A DNA stretch of 64,000 nucleotides from Cyclina sinensis (lineage: Eukaryota; Mollusca; Bivalvia; Venerida; Veneridae): the NCBI GenBank assembly GCA_012932295.1, contig JAAONU010000022.1:1-64000 (forward strand), read 5' to 3'. The translations under genes were made by a program, and so were the position numbers. The notes below the pieces were generated by a model that did not search any database, had not been told where the DNA came from, and saw only the letters and a program-made list of their open reading frames with translations. Of the stretch, positions 48,701 through 53,968 are shown piece by piece; the stretch's first letter is position 1; each line of letters opens with the position of its first letter.

Positions 48701-48819
48701 AAAAGATACAAGTTTAGATTCTTGACCAAGCATAATGGTTTGTATAAAAATTACATATTTAGATTTTTATGACCAGCTTTTTACTGCTGAAATAAAAAAG
48801 AAAAGTTTACCCCAGACAT
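22272..48819 (-). CDS. Unrecognised coiled-coil protein gene, eleven coding exons, 446 residues
   Basis: Joining 48811-48819, 47022-47188, 45299-45398, 39772-39928, 38899-39091, one of 34498-34667 or 35305-35471, 32546-32637, 31228-31375, 23246-23334, 22712-22793 and 22272-22405 on the minus strand gives 1341 (or 1338) nt with matching phases, GT donors and AG acceptors throughout. The product starts MSGVDRSLLTKYIELEKQIQ. Residues 4-135 are charged and probably coiled-coil. Residues 146-296 are a more globular part with the conserved-looking words FPYLKP, ATEVRN and ALLQWFD. Residues 297-345 are helical again, 346-403 an acidic, proline-rich linker (TPTPLPL), and 404-446 a last helix ending in RRHKKK. 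There is no signal peptide or membrane segment, so a cytosolic or nuclear location is inferred. I cannot place the family. Coiled coils suggest a scaffold or structural role, but no function is claimed. Introns are swollen by repeats. A 5' untranslated exon is likely because the ATG exon has an acceptor upstream. Confidence 0.85.
22712..22793 (-). CDS. Exon 10 of the coiled-coil gene (residues 376-402)
   Basis: The acceptor is 'ctctttttag' and the donor TGTTTG|GTAAGT (strong). It reads QKEPDRPTPTPLPLSELAPT and ends PSDTDLF plus one base. It is proline- and threonine-rich, continuing the linker. Confidence 0.88.
22966..23180. repeat. Degenerate repeat of 'agtactgttcaaacaccag' words
   Basis: The phrase 'gttcaaacaccag' or close variants recurs about every 30-45 bp from about 22970 to 23170 inside an intron, with 'aggacagt(a/t)ct' between. 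The units are old and uneven in length. The open frames across it are repeat artefacts. Confidence 0.75.
23246..23334 (-). CDS. Exon 9 of the coiled-coil gene (residues 347-375)
   Basis: The acceptor is 'tttgtatttaag' and the donor CCTGAT|GTAAGA. It completes the split Asp codon, then reads QQKLSDEDMDMKGIGVTRPA and ends DDRDLPD in phase 0. It is acidic and low in hydrophobic residues, probably a disordered linker. The intron before it (23335-31227, 7.9 kb) is largely tandem and inverted repeats. Confidence 0.88.
24230..26015. repeat. 30-bp tandem array with 180-bp higher-order repeats
   Basis: Monomers alternate between 'aatctgtctagatataaatt' plus 'aactgtatgc' and 'aaccagtctacaactacatt' plus 'tactgtatgc', giving a 60-bp dimer. 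Between about 24481 and 25260 three dimers form a 180-bp unit that repeats at least four times with very few differences; outside it the array is more diverged. Both strands are open for about 250 codons because the period is divisible by three and the unit lacks stops. The array sits in the 7.9-kb intron of the coiled-coil gene. Confidence 0.95.
26016..26270. repeat. 29-bp tandem array, about 8 copies
   Basis: Units of 'aacctgtctagaacttaatt' plus 'tacaatagc' follow directly on the 30-bp array and share its 'tgtctaga' core. This is a one-base-shorter derivative family. Confidence 0.92.
26271..28340. other. Intron sequence without recognisable elements
   Basis: AT-rich, no exon-like frame, no clear repeat. 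A direct 'ggcggcctatggcggcctat' doublet lies at about 26708-26728. Part of the intron between exons 8 and 9 of the coiled-coil gene. Confidence 0.5.
28341..29190. repeat. Degenerate repeats of 'aaggtaagcaactcttgt' type
   Basis: The motif '(a/g)aggt(a/g)agcaactcttgt' followed after about 20-40 bp by 'aaatgggggacaacaact' recurs at roughly 28360, 28870, 28915, 28960, 29015, 29055 and 29115. Several copies contain 'ggtaagc', which mimics a splice donor on the plus strand. The perfect inverted repeat (28423-28734) is built from this family. Confidence 0.65.
28423..28734. repeat. Inverted repeat, two 150-bp arms, 12-bp spacer
   Basis: The left arm 28423-28572 and right arm 28585-28734 are reverse complements with only about three mismatches. 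The centre reads 'ggtaagcaa' then 'attgtactagag' then 'ttgcttacc'. The transcript of either strand would fold into a long hairpin. It lies within the intron between exons 8 and 9. Confidence 0.95.
29228..30892. repeat. Dispersed element of about 1.66 kb with internal tandem units
   Basis: One end reads 'aaacaagagggccatgatgg' with 'cgctcacctgagtac' just inside. The other end reads 'gctcaggtgagctaaaaatg' preceded by 'gacgacggacatcagg'. Between them a unit of roughly 190 bp recurs four to five times, containing 'caccaaatatctaa', 'gacaagaagatttttaaag', 'gacccctggggcggggcc' and 'ggtccactagacaatgctgc'. The termini are partly complementary (cacctgag / ctcaggtg), suggesting a short inverted terminal motif. 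No protein-coding frame is present, so it is non-autonomous. Confidence 0.8.
31228..31375 (-). CDS. Exon 8 of the coiled-coil gene (residues 297-345)
   Basis: The acceptor is 'cattatctag' and the donor GATGCAG|GTATATG. It starts in phase 0 as VIDGTILKDLAKVTEEARKV, continues EKDLRAERIKLIRDKVAES, and ends VQGLNDA plus one base. It is a highly charged helix, probably coiled-coil. Confidence 0.9.
31785..32160. repeat. Dispersed repeat, two tandem copies, inverse to 2560-2865
   Basis: 'gttaaaaagggacataactc' followed by 'caaaaatatagctttcagaa' occurs at about 31796 and again at about 31956. Each is followed by 'gccccttgtgttaca' and 'gataagcaagca' or 'ggtaagcaagca'. The copy at 2560-2865 is in the opposite orientation. 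Non-coding, in the intron between exons 7 and 8. Confidence 0.8.
32250..32545 (-). repeat. Tandem copies of the 3' part of exon 7 with decoy splice donors
   Basis: On the minus strand the exon 7 end (CYSVTRQRAGALLQWFDM plus GTAAG donor) is followed by related copies whose donors fall at about 32463, 32385 and 32321. They read CYSVTQQCTGALLQWFDL, CYSVTQQCEGAMPQCFDM and CYSMTRQCTGTYTVV. A further degenerate piece is near 32256. The spacing is 78, 78 and 64 bp, and the first 78-bp units keep the reading frame. The copies lack the exon's acceptor and 5' part, so they are not complete exons. Confidence 0.85.
32546..32637 (-). CDS. Exon 7 of the coiled-coil gene (residues 267-296)
   Basis: The acceptor is 'cacacgcag' and the donor GATATG|GTAAGT (strong). 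After two bases finishing the split Asp codon it reads MATTERHRHAFNCYSVTRQR and ends GALLQWFDM in phase 0. Its 3' two thirds and donor are repeated in tandem in the following intron (32250-32545). Confidence 0.87.
33649..33782. repeat. 20-bp tandem repeat, about 6 copies
   Basis: Copies of 'tgattggatgaactttactc', one with an inserted 'ttggatgaac'. Located in the intron between exons 6 and 7. Confidence 0.9.
34261..34450. repeat. Tandem duplication of about 104 bp
   Basis: 'ccgtgactacttttta' through 'gtgaggatttgaaag' and 'cagagcaa' at 34261-34335 is repeated from 34365. The second copy ends about 50 bp from exon 6 variant A. Confidence 0.85.
34498..34667 (-). CDS. Exon 6, variant A (alternative, 170 nt)
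   Basis: The acceptor is 'tttatgtccag' and the donor CTCTG|GTATAA. One base completes the Ser codon of exon 5. It then reads NPQIRYAVATEVRNHMIAAV through FPYLKPIEIDTLEK to NVYS, and ends with one base that joins exon 7. It is homologous to variant B 637 bp upstream in the gene. The reading frame has no stop and the splice sites are intact, so neither copy looks like a pseudo-exon. Confidence 0.85.
35305..35471 (-). CDS. Exon 6, variant B (alternative, 167 nt)
   Basis: The acceptor is 'tctgtttcag' and the donor GCAG|GTAAAA. One base completes the Ser codon of exon 5. It then reads VMQEKYVLATEVRNNLIAAI through FPYCKPAEVETLKK to NIYA, and ends with one base (G) that joins AT of exon 7 to give Asp. 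It aligns over its whole length with variant A (34498-34667) at about half identity with one single-residue gap. It has the same entry and exit phase, which fits mutually exclusive use. Confidence 0.85.
35560..37085. repeat. Degenerate 150-bp-class tandem repeat rich in 'tgaccttgacctttgacc'
   Basis: About nine to ten units carry 'gaacctgggaccaagggttc', 'attgatcagaaaccgttttg', 'cactgtgaccttgacctttg', 'ctggtgacctgaaaaacta' and 'ggggtcatctactggtcatg'. A low-complexity 'cccccccacctcaaaaaaaa' run interrupts it at 35886-35945. The end near 37040-37085 ('tggcgcctcatcctcgattg') looks like an element terminus. A widespread bivalve-type repeat; family name not known to me. Confidence 0.8.
37086..38850. 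other. Intron sequence with a degenerate copy of the 29.2-kb element
   Basis: At about 37705-37930 the order of phrases ('aaagtaaccccaggaacata', 'agtgctctggaccttgtg', 'cagacaagaagattgttc', 'aaggaacatccctgc') parallels the element at 29228-30892. At about 38748-38780 'cctgagcacaatgtgctcag' and 'gatgagcc' resemble its end. The rest shows nothing. No exon is supported between 35471 and 38899. Confidence 0.5.
38899..39091 (-). CDS. Exon 5 of the coiled-coil gene (residues 146-208)
   Basis: The acceptor is 'aacttcttcag' and the donor GTGTC|GTACGT. It runs from DIFGGEYGSEKENFLEAQFD to AENRWKELPNV and ends with two bases of a Ser codon. That phase can be completed by either copy of the next exon. 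Aromatic residues (YKW, RW) and less regular heptads suggest a folded helical domain. Confidence 0.88.
39592..39680 (+). repeat. tRNA-like segment, possible SINE head
   Basis: 'tggatagctgggtgaac' (A-box-like) and 'agcttcaatcctgg' (B-box-like) lie about 50 bp apart in the right order on the plus strand. The stems do not pair as in a functional tRNA. It lies in the intron between exons 4 and 5, about 90 bp from exon 4. Confidence 0.35.
39772..39928 (-). CDS. Exon 4 of the coiled-coil gene (residues 93-144)
   Basis: The acceptor is 'ctcttacag' and the donor GCTCT|GTAAGT (strong). It runs from EEYLEAKNKEEVARQTMEDL to HLTKLFGDRDQLL, then one base of a split Ser codon. The first two thirds are coiled-coil-like. 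The FGDRDQLL end may start the globular part. Confidence 0.88.
39929..41290. other. Intron sequence, nothing distinctive except a short 'gccccacaggacaacagcc' patch
   Basis: The patch at about 40607-40690 ('gggacatttgccccacagga', 'caacagccccccag') echoes the 'ggacaatagcccact' repeats of the foldback-like element at 62.26-62.75 kb. Short 'acagacaaatggacagac' repeats lie at about 41095-41132. No exon is supported. Confidence 0.45.
41290..41895. repeat. 27-bp tandem repeat plus a 230-bp segmental duplication
   Basis: Units of 'cctgtcatgtaatagggagc' plus 'tacaaat' recur between 41310 and 41780. A larger block, from 'ctacagatccagtatcatgt' through 'caacatttatgttgagtttt', occurs at about 41543-41655 and again at about 41773-41885 with very few differences, so the array and its flank were duplicated together. 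Confidence 0.88.
41896..42718. other. Intron sequence without recognisable elements
   Basis: AT-rich, no exon-like frame and no clear repeat. Part of the 5.4-kb intron between exons 3 and 4. Confidence 0.5.
42719..42770. repeat. Homopolymer run: about 28 T then (ggt)n and poly-G
   Basis: A T-run from about 42720 to 42748 passes directly into 'ggtggtggtggtgggggggg'. Such compound runs are prone to length error in assemblies. Confidence 0.95.
42890..44010. repeat. Degenerate array of 40-45-bp units, about 25 copies
   Basis: The recurring phrase is 'gtctcaagggttttgattct' followed by 'ggacaagttgacacca' or variants (tatgtttacac, gcaagttaaca). Units are well diverged and uneven in length. The 120-codon minus-strand frame at 43467-43829 ('LSRIKTL', 'CPESKPLRH') is the repeat read in frame, not a gene. 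Confidence 0.88.
44660..44770 (-). repeat. tRNA-like segment, possible SINE head
   Basis: On the minus strand 'gctgaattggtagagtaata' resembles the D-arm/A-box of tRNAs and continues 'gactagtgtccaaggtattg'. The expected B box is poor. Old and partial. Confidence 0.3.
45299..45398 (-). CDS. Exon 3 of the coiled-coil gene (residues 60-92)
   Basis: The acceptor is 'gttttgatag' and the donor GAACAG|GTACTT. One base completes Thr-59, then the frame reads KKEKADVDNMDRKSIGDIFK and ends LSIEQ in phase 0. The other two frames hit stops early, which supports the choice. Confidence 0.8.
46021..46820. mobile_element. 800-bp MITE with TIRs, flanked by TA
   Basis: The left terminus 'cagtccactctcgatatctc' and the reverse complement of the right terminus 'cagttcactctcagtatgtc' match with few differences over about 25 bp, and both ends abut TA (46019-46020 and 46821-46822). 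TA target duplication plus CAGT termini is what Tc1/mariner/pogo-group elements leave. No transposase frame is inside. Two internal segments (about 46396-46460 and 46507-46575) are related to each other ('gttgcaatcgacaaa' / 'ctgcaatcaacaaa', then 'gtctgat(a/c)agttct'). Confidence 0.85.
47022..47188 (-). CDS. Exon 2 of the coiled-coil gene (residues 4-58)
   Basis: The acceptor is 'atttcag' and the donor AAAC|GTGAGT. It starts in phase 0 and ends with two bases of a split Thr codon. It reads VDRSLLTKYIELEKQIQQLE and ends TEITLQQLILQ. Leu/Ile spacing and high Glu/Lys content indicate a coiled coil. Confidence 0.85.
47615..48165. repeat. Degenerate copy of an 'aacaagaggcc' family element
   Basis: Starts 'aaacaagaggcccaag', contains 'gacccctggagtggggctaa' and 'ggtaggggttttgatggtg', and ends near 'ccaaaatggagctaaagatg'. 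This order parallels the start and internal unit of the element at 29228-30892. Non-coding; intron between exons 1 and 2. Confidence 0.6.
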
Positions 48820-48856
48820 TTTGCTGTATTGTCTTCTTGCTCTCTATTCAACAACT
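48811..48856 (-). CDS. Exon 1 (coding) of the coiled-coil gene: start codon exon
   Basis: The ATG is at 48819-48817 in the context 'gcaaaATGT', with A at -3. Only nine coding bases (M-S-G) precede the donor GGG|GTAAAC. Upstream, the exon runs to an acceptor 'aatttcag' that ends at 48857 on the minus strand, so 48820-48856 is 5' untranslated sequence and at least one further exon lies upstream. The start is chosen because it joins in phase 0 to the next exon; no other ATG precedes it in frame. Confidence 0.6.
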
Positions 48857-49480
48857 CTGAAATTGAAAATGTAAAGTAAAAATTAAGTTCTGGTGGTTGG
48901 ATGTTCTTTGTGTAAGTCAGGTTTCTTTTCATGAATCATGACTTTTTTCAAAGAAATCATATTTAAAGAATTCTTGAGAGAAAAAAACAAAAATAAAAAT
49001 AAACCTTACCTAATTCAGAGACCTTATATACAAGTATCTATACATCCTTATACATATATAAGGATCTGCCTAATTTAAAGTGTCAATCAGTGCCATGTGG
49101 ACTCACTGGCCAATTAGCCAACTTTTTGTACCAAAAATACACTCTCGGCCCTTAGCATCTAAAATGAGAGCCTGAAGCTTGAGACTAGAACAAAGTTGAC
49201 TTTAAAGTGAAACTACATACAATGCAGTAGTCTAAAGACAGTACATATAAACAGACTAAATATTTATTAACAAGAACTGCAATGTACACATATTTCAACT
49301 TCAACTTATTACTGCCAAGAGTCAACACTGACTATACTAGGCAGGCATGTGTCAGGAACGTTAAAATTGTAAAAGGTAAAAAACAAAATAAACAGGATTT
49401 TTACTAGAGATCTCACTTACACATTTATTGTGAACATTTAATTCATAAAACTTGTTCAAGCCACCAATGAAAGCTGGTAC
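48857..49480. other. Intron or 5' flank of the coiled-coil gene
   Basis: AT-rich, no recognised element. A 'tatacatccttatacatata' stretch lies at about 49038-49058. No 5' untranslated exon could be identified. Confidence 0.4.
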
Positions 49481-49489
49481 AGTTGGGGT

Positions 49490-51250
49490 AGCCTTATCTC
49501 AGTCGGTAATTCGTTCCAGTTGTATAGTTCTTTGGAAGAATGAATTTTATGTGATGTTATGTATTTGACTGCAGAATGAGAATTTGTTGTTTCTTGTGTC
49601 TGTAATGTGGTTGTGATCCCCAATGACCTGTTTGTTTTCTATTTTGTATAAAGCATGACTTGAAGGCTTGCTTGGTTTTGCCTTTGCTGTAGTGTTGACC
49701 ATTTTAATTCCTTAATCATGTTTGTTACACTGCTTGTATACTGGTAATCATTATGAACATACCTTGCGGCTGACCTCTGGACCATTTCTATTCTGTGAGT
49801 GAGACCTGGTGTCTGACGTATGTTTTGTATGCTGCTTCTTTGAGCCATTTGTTTTGTGTTTTGAAATTTTGTCTAAGGAATCTTAAGCTGTTTGTTTGCT
49901 TTGTTTTTGACGTTGTTTATGTGTCAGTTCAGATTATTCCTCATAGTAACTCCTAGGTATTTTGCATTTTCTGTGGTTTTCAGAATAGTGCTGTGTAGGA
50001 TGTAGAAAAAGAAGACTGGTTTCTTTTTCCTGTGTATTTTGAGTACCTCACATTAATTTTGTCAGGGTTGAACTCCATTGACCATTGTTTTTCCTGTATT
50101 TCAAGGTTGTGCAAATCATTTTGTAAGCTTTGTGCTGATGCTTGTGATTTAATTGTTAAAAATAGACTATGGTGTTGTCCTCAAATAGATGTACCTGGCT
50201 CCTGACACTTCCTGGTAGGTCATTGATGTATGTGAGAAAGAGACATTGGACCTAGGCTCAATCCCTGAGGGGTGCCAGAAAGCACAGGGAGCCTTTTGGA
50301 GACCTTGTTTTCCACTAATACTTGTTGCGAACTGAAGTCCATGATGATGACATCAGTTTGTCTAGGCTGTCAGCTATTTCTTGTGTAAAGCTGATGAGCT
50401 GGGTCTCACAGCTATGTTTTGACCTGAATCCATGTTGCTAGGGGCAGAGTATGTTGTGTGTGTCAAAGTTATCCATCATGTTTTAAATAATGATGTGTTC
50501 CATTAGTTTTGATGCTATACATGTGTGTGACATTGCTCTGTAGTACTAGGTTTTGATTTTGACCCTTTTTTATATGCTGGTGTGATGATGGCATGTTTCC
50601 AATACTTAGGAACAATGCCTGTGTCTTGTTATCTTTGGAATATAATTCTGAGGATTGGTACTATCTCTGTGTGTAGTTCTTTGAGTAACCTAGGTGGGAT
50701 CTCATCTGGACCTTAGGCTTTATATGGGTTTAGTCTTGTCAATTACTTATCAACTCCTTGAACTGAGATGGATATGGGAGCCATGGGTGGGTAACCAAGT
50801 GATGAACTTTTGGCATTGCTTAAGGCTGAGTGGCGAAGGCTTTGAGAAGACTGACTCGAATTGTTTATTTGATATGTTGGCCTTCGACACTTATGACCAT
50901 CAATGCTGAATGGTGTAAGTCCTGTGTTTTCAGTTTTATTGTGTTTAATGAAGTTGTAAAACTTTTTCTTATGGCCTGGATCTGTATTGTCTGAGAAGAT
51001 GATTGACTCCATGTATGACCAATAAGCATTTCTTATTTGTTTTTGCACTGATGCTTAATGTTGTTTGAATTTCTTCATGTTTTGGCTAATCCATGGCAAA
51101 GACTTTTTCATTTTTGTTCCTATAATTTGTTTGACAGTATCATGAGAAACCCATGGTAAATCAGGTTTTTTTGCTTTGTCTAGATGGTATGTGTATGGAT
51201 GATTCTGGACAGTTTTGATACATGTCAAAGCAAAATCTGTTACCACTGAA
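49490..51250 (-). pseudogene. Dead non-LTR retrotransposon (LINE) reverse-transcriptase region
   Basis: Minus-strand fragments, split by frameshifts and stops, read in order as a LINE ORF2. First come HKKKFYNFIKHNKTENTGLTP (about 50975-50915) and a PDGIPPRLLKEL-like start (about 50710-50675). Next are WKHAIITPAYKKGSKSK (about 50615-50560) and a 'QHGFRSKHSCETQLIS' block (about 50445-50395). The catalytic box VHLFEDNTIVYF follows at about 50190-50155, where A-D-D is expected. Last is the conserved tail RIEMVQRSAARYVHNDY and LKWSTLQQRQ at 49790-49680. The order fits CR1/L2/jockey-type elements. The catalytic box is mutated and no frame is intact, so it is inactive. No endonuclease domain was found. 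Confidence 0.85.
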
Positions 51251-51639
51251 AATCACTAGGACCAAAACAGTTGTGGAAATCCTTTATAAATCCTATTTTA
51301 ATTTACTTCTTGATTTTTCTTTACATACAACATGTAGCTGATAAATAAATTGATAGGAAACCATGTGTGGCTTGGTATTATATCTAATCTTAGAAAATTT
51401 CCTTTTTCCAAGGCATTAAGGTTTGACAATAATGAAAAAAAAATGTCTATAAAATGGGTCAAGCCGTCAATGCCAAATTAATTAAGCTAATAATTATATC
51501 TAGCTCAGTTGATACCCTGTTAGTCACGACTTTTTGCACAACCTTTTTCATTTGGCGCCTACCATAAATAACCCACGTTGTAATAAGGCTACTGCTTCGG
51601 CACACTGATATGTTTAACATCTATCTATTTGTGCTTATT

Positions 51640-51905
51640 TATCGTCGGTACCGGTTGCCCATATGAAGGACGCCCCCTGAAGAGATTAGTTACTTTATGT
51701 TGTGGGGGGCAAGATACGGTAGGCATCCCATTCCAGAGACACCCCTGGTTCTTTTGCATGCTCAGTGTAATAAATAGCACTGATACATTGGACCTCAGTC
51801 TAATGTCTCACCCGAAATACAATTTGTAATGTTAGTGGAGGAGCGGGGGATCGGGACCTCTGTTTTACCAGTCCATCGCGTTACCACTGGAACACATCTC
51901 CTCCT
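51640..51905 (-). repeat. tRNA-derived SINE
   Basis: Read on the minus strand from about 51905, 'gttccagtggtaacgcgatgg' region residues fit an A box and 'gaggtcccgatccccc' a B box, about 35 bp apart, as in a tRNA head. A non-tRNA body of about 190 bp follows, including 'gacattagactgaggtccaa' and 'gtctctggaatgggatgcct'. The body ends near 'gggcgtccttcatatgggca'. The family cannot be named without a search. Confidence 0.6.
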
Positions 51906-51939
51906 AGATGTTTAACAATATTCTCTGTGACTTTTAGTA

Positions 51940-52104
51940 GTCGGGATCACAGGCACTAGACACAATCAATCATTTACCTATATGGCAATGTATACTACAT
52001 ATAAAGAATATGAATATTCTCATTTTAAAAGAATATTCTTTATATGTAGTATACATTGCCATATAGGTAAATGATTGATTGTGTCTAGTGCCTGTGGTCG
52101 GGAT
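51940..52104. mobile_element. 149-bp perfect foldback MITE in an 8-bp target duplication
   Basis: Arms 51948-52011 and 52033-52096 are exact reverse complements over 64 bp, starting 'cacaggcactagacacaatc', with a 21-bp spacer. The element is bounded by identical 8-bp direct repeats GTCGGGAT at 51940-51947 and 52097-52104. An 8-bp duplication is what hAT-group transposases (and some others) produce. There is no coding capacity. Perfect arms imply a young insertion or ongoing conversion between arms. Confidence 0.93.
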
Positions 52105-52337
52105 AAATTCAAACTATAATAAAAGTCAAAGATAGGCTAATACAGATCTTCATCGTTAGATGACATAGTTCAGAGAACGGAAAGGCAAAAATGAATACCA
52201 ACAGTAATATTTGAATGTTCAATTCTCGGGATCACCTGTTCTTGAGCAAATTTCCTTTTTCTCCAAAAATGAAGATTATAAAACTCTTTCGCTATATTTC
52301 TTTCCTGTCGCCATTAACAGGTGCGAAACGCTATTTC

Positions 52338-52350
52338 GTTTCTTAGCAAC
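52338..52350 (-). promoter_or_regulatory. Candidate X-box (RFX-type site)
   Basis: The minus strand reads GTTGCTAAGAAAC, which fits the loose X-box pattern RYYNYY-N-RRNRAC bound by RFX factors. It lies about 3.5 kb upstream of the coiled-coil gene's ATG in locally GC-richer DNA that could hold the missing 5' exon. A single 13-bp match in 64 kb is weak evidence. Confidence 0.2.
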
Positions 52351-52436
52351 CAAATTTCTGACGAATGTTACTTTGTCCTCATTGTCGTATTTCTCGGTAT
52401 GTGTGTGTGCTTTTAAGTTTTTTGTTTTGTCTGTTT

Positions 52437-52459
52437 TTTTTTTTTTTTTTTTTTTTTTG
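52437..52459. repeat. Poly-T run of about 22
   Basis: A plain T homopolymer following 'tttttgttttgtctg'. It may be the A-tail of a reverse-strand retroposed sequence, but no body could be recognised next to it. Confidence 0.9.
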
Positions 52460-53560
52460 TTGCTTCTTTTAGTTTTGAAAAAAAAAGAAATGAAAATCTC
52501 TCAATCTTCTGTAGAAAAGGCCATTTCTGTTTTGGATTATAATGTCGGATAAGACCAACTAACAATGCAAGTTTGAAAGGAATCAATGACCTCATAACCC
52601 AGGAAGACTGAATTAAACACTAAAAACAAAACAATCCTATTCAAAACATTGTTTTCGTGTATCGATCTAACATAAATCTGGCAAATAGTGTCACTCTTTC
52701 AAAGTCAGCAGTCCATGTCTTTCAAGTGAAAGGAATACATTTTTATTAGCCCTAACTTTCAGCTTATAACTTTTATAAAGTATGTAGCTTTCTCCATGAT
52801 TTTTTTAACCAAATATCATATCTTAAAATAAAGCGTTAGTTTTGTCTGTGTATCTGTCTGTCTGCTGTGTAAATAATTTCGTGTGTACAAGTTCAGCAAG
52901 AACACAATCAATGGATCATGATTCTGGCATCAAACACGAGGTCAGAAATTAGTAAGCCTTTACTTGAATGATATACATATATCTCAACAAAATACTTCAA
53001 CAATAATTACCCTTATAATCAACAACACGTAGGTCAATATCTAGCACAATAAGATTTACAAACATTCACCTTTTTCAACAACAACAACAACACGAACAAA
53101 TATGTACAGTGTTATAGTAGGCCTCTACAGTATTCTTAACAGCAAACGCCGACCAAAATCAAATGAAAACAGTCAATTCAGAAGACGTAAAGGTAATGAA
53201 TAAAATGCATTGTAGTCAAAATTGAAAAACCAGTAGGCCTATGTATAATTACATGATAAAGAGACAAATGTCATACACATTCTTTCTCATTCTTTTTTCA
53301 ACTACCTAATATAACTTATTTTGTCTAGAATTTCTATTGGCTAGTAAGAGTTATTGTTACTAAATAAAAGAAATTAAGCAACTGCAGCCTGCTTTAACCA
53401 TAACATGGTAACGATTTGTCAGAAACTAGGCCCTCTTCAGATGGTTTCGACTGATTGCAGTGACTGCGCTAAATTACTCTTTCACTAAATTTGGTGGAAT
53501 AAGAACATACATACATGTATTTCGTGCTTTCGTACCTAAAGAAGACTCTAACGGTGCTAA
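52460..53560. other. Non-coding stretch
   Basis: AT-rich. A short 'aacaacaacaacaaca' run lies near 53076-53092. No exon or known element is seen. Confidence 0.4.
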
Positions 53561-53562
53561 AG

Positions 53563-53690
53563 TTCTATTTTAGGTCAGTTGTTGTCAGAATTTGCTATTT
53601 TAGGTCAGTTGTTGTCTGAATTTGCTATTTTAGGTCAGTTGTTGTCAGAATTTGCTATTTTAGGTCAGTTGTTGTCAAAATTTTCTACAT
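53563..53690. repeat. 30-bp tandem repeat, 4 copies
   Basis: Copies of 'ctattttaggtcagttgttg' plus 'tcagaatttg' start at 53564, 53594, 53624 and 53654, almost identical. Confidence 0.95.
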
Positions 53691-53924
53691 AGCACGTACT
53701 AATATAAACACTAGCTTTTTAGAGTTGGCATTTCGCTATATCATTGCGACTGCGCTGATTTATGCAACATATTAAGGGCGTTACCTTTCCGAACATATCA
53801 TCTCATTTATTAAGGGCCTTGGGCCTTAAGGGCCTTGGGTCGAGTCCCACCATCGCCCTGTAATATGGGCACAACGTGTATAAAACTACATGATGAAAAG
53901 TGTAATACGGAATTAATCAAACGT

Positions 53925-53968
53925 TATCTCTGTTGAAACATACATGCTAGCATGTTTCAACAGAGATA
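53925..53968. repeat. Hairpin with 17-bp arms
   Basis: 'tatctctgttgaaacat' (53925-53941) and its exact reverse complement (53952-53968) surround 10 bp. Possibly the remnant of a small foldback element. Confidence 0.85.

Noticed and set aside
53800..53875. 'gggtcgagtcccacc' as the B box of a tRNA gene
   Set aside because: No A box or pairing stems at the right distance. A single short match.
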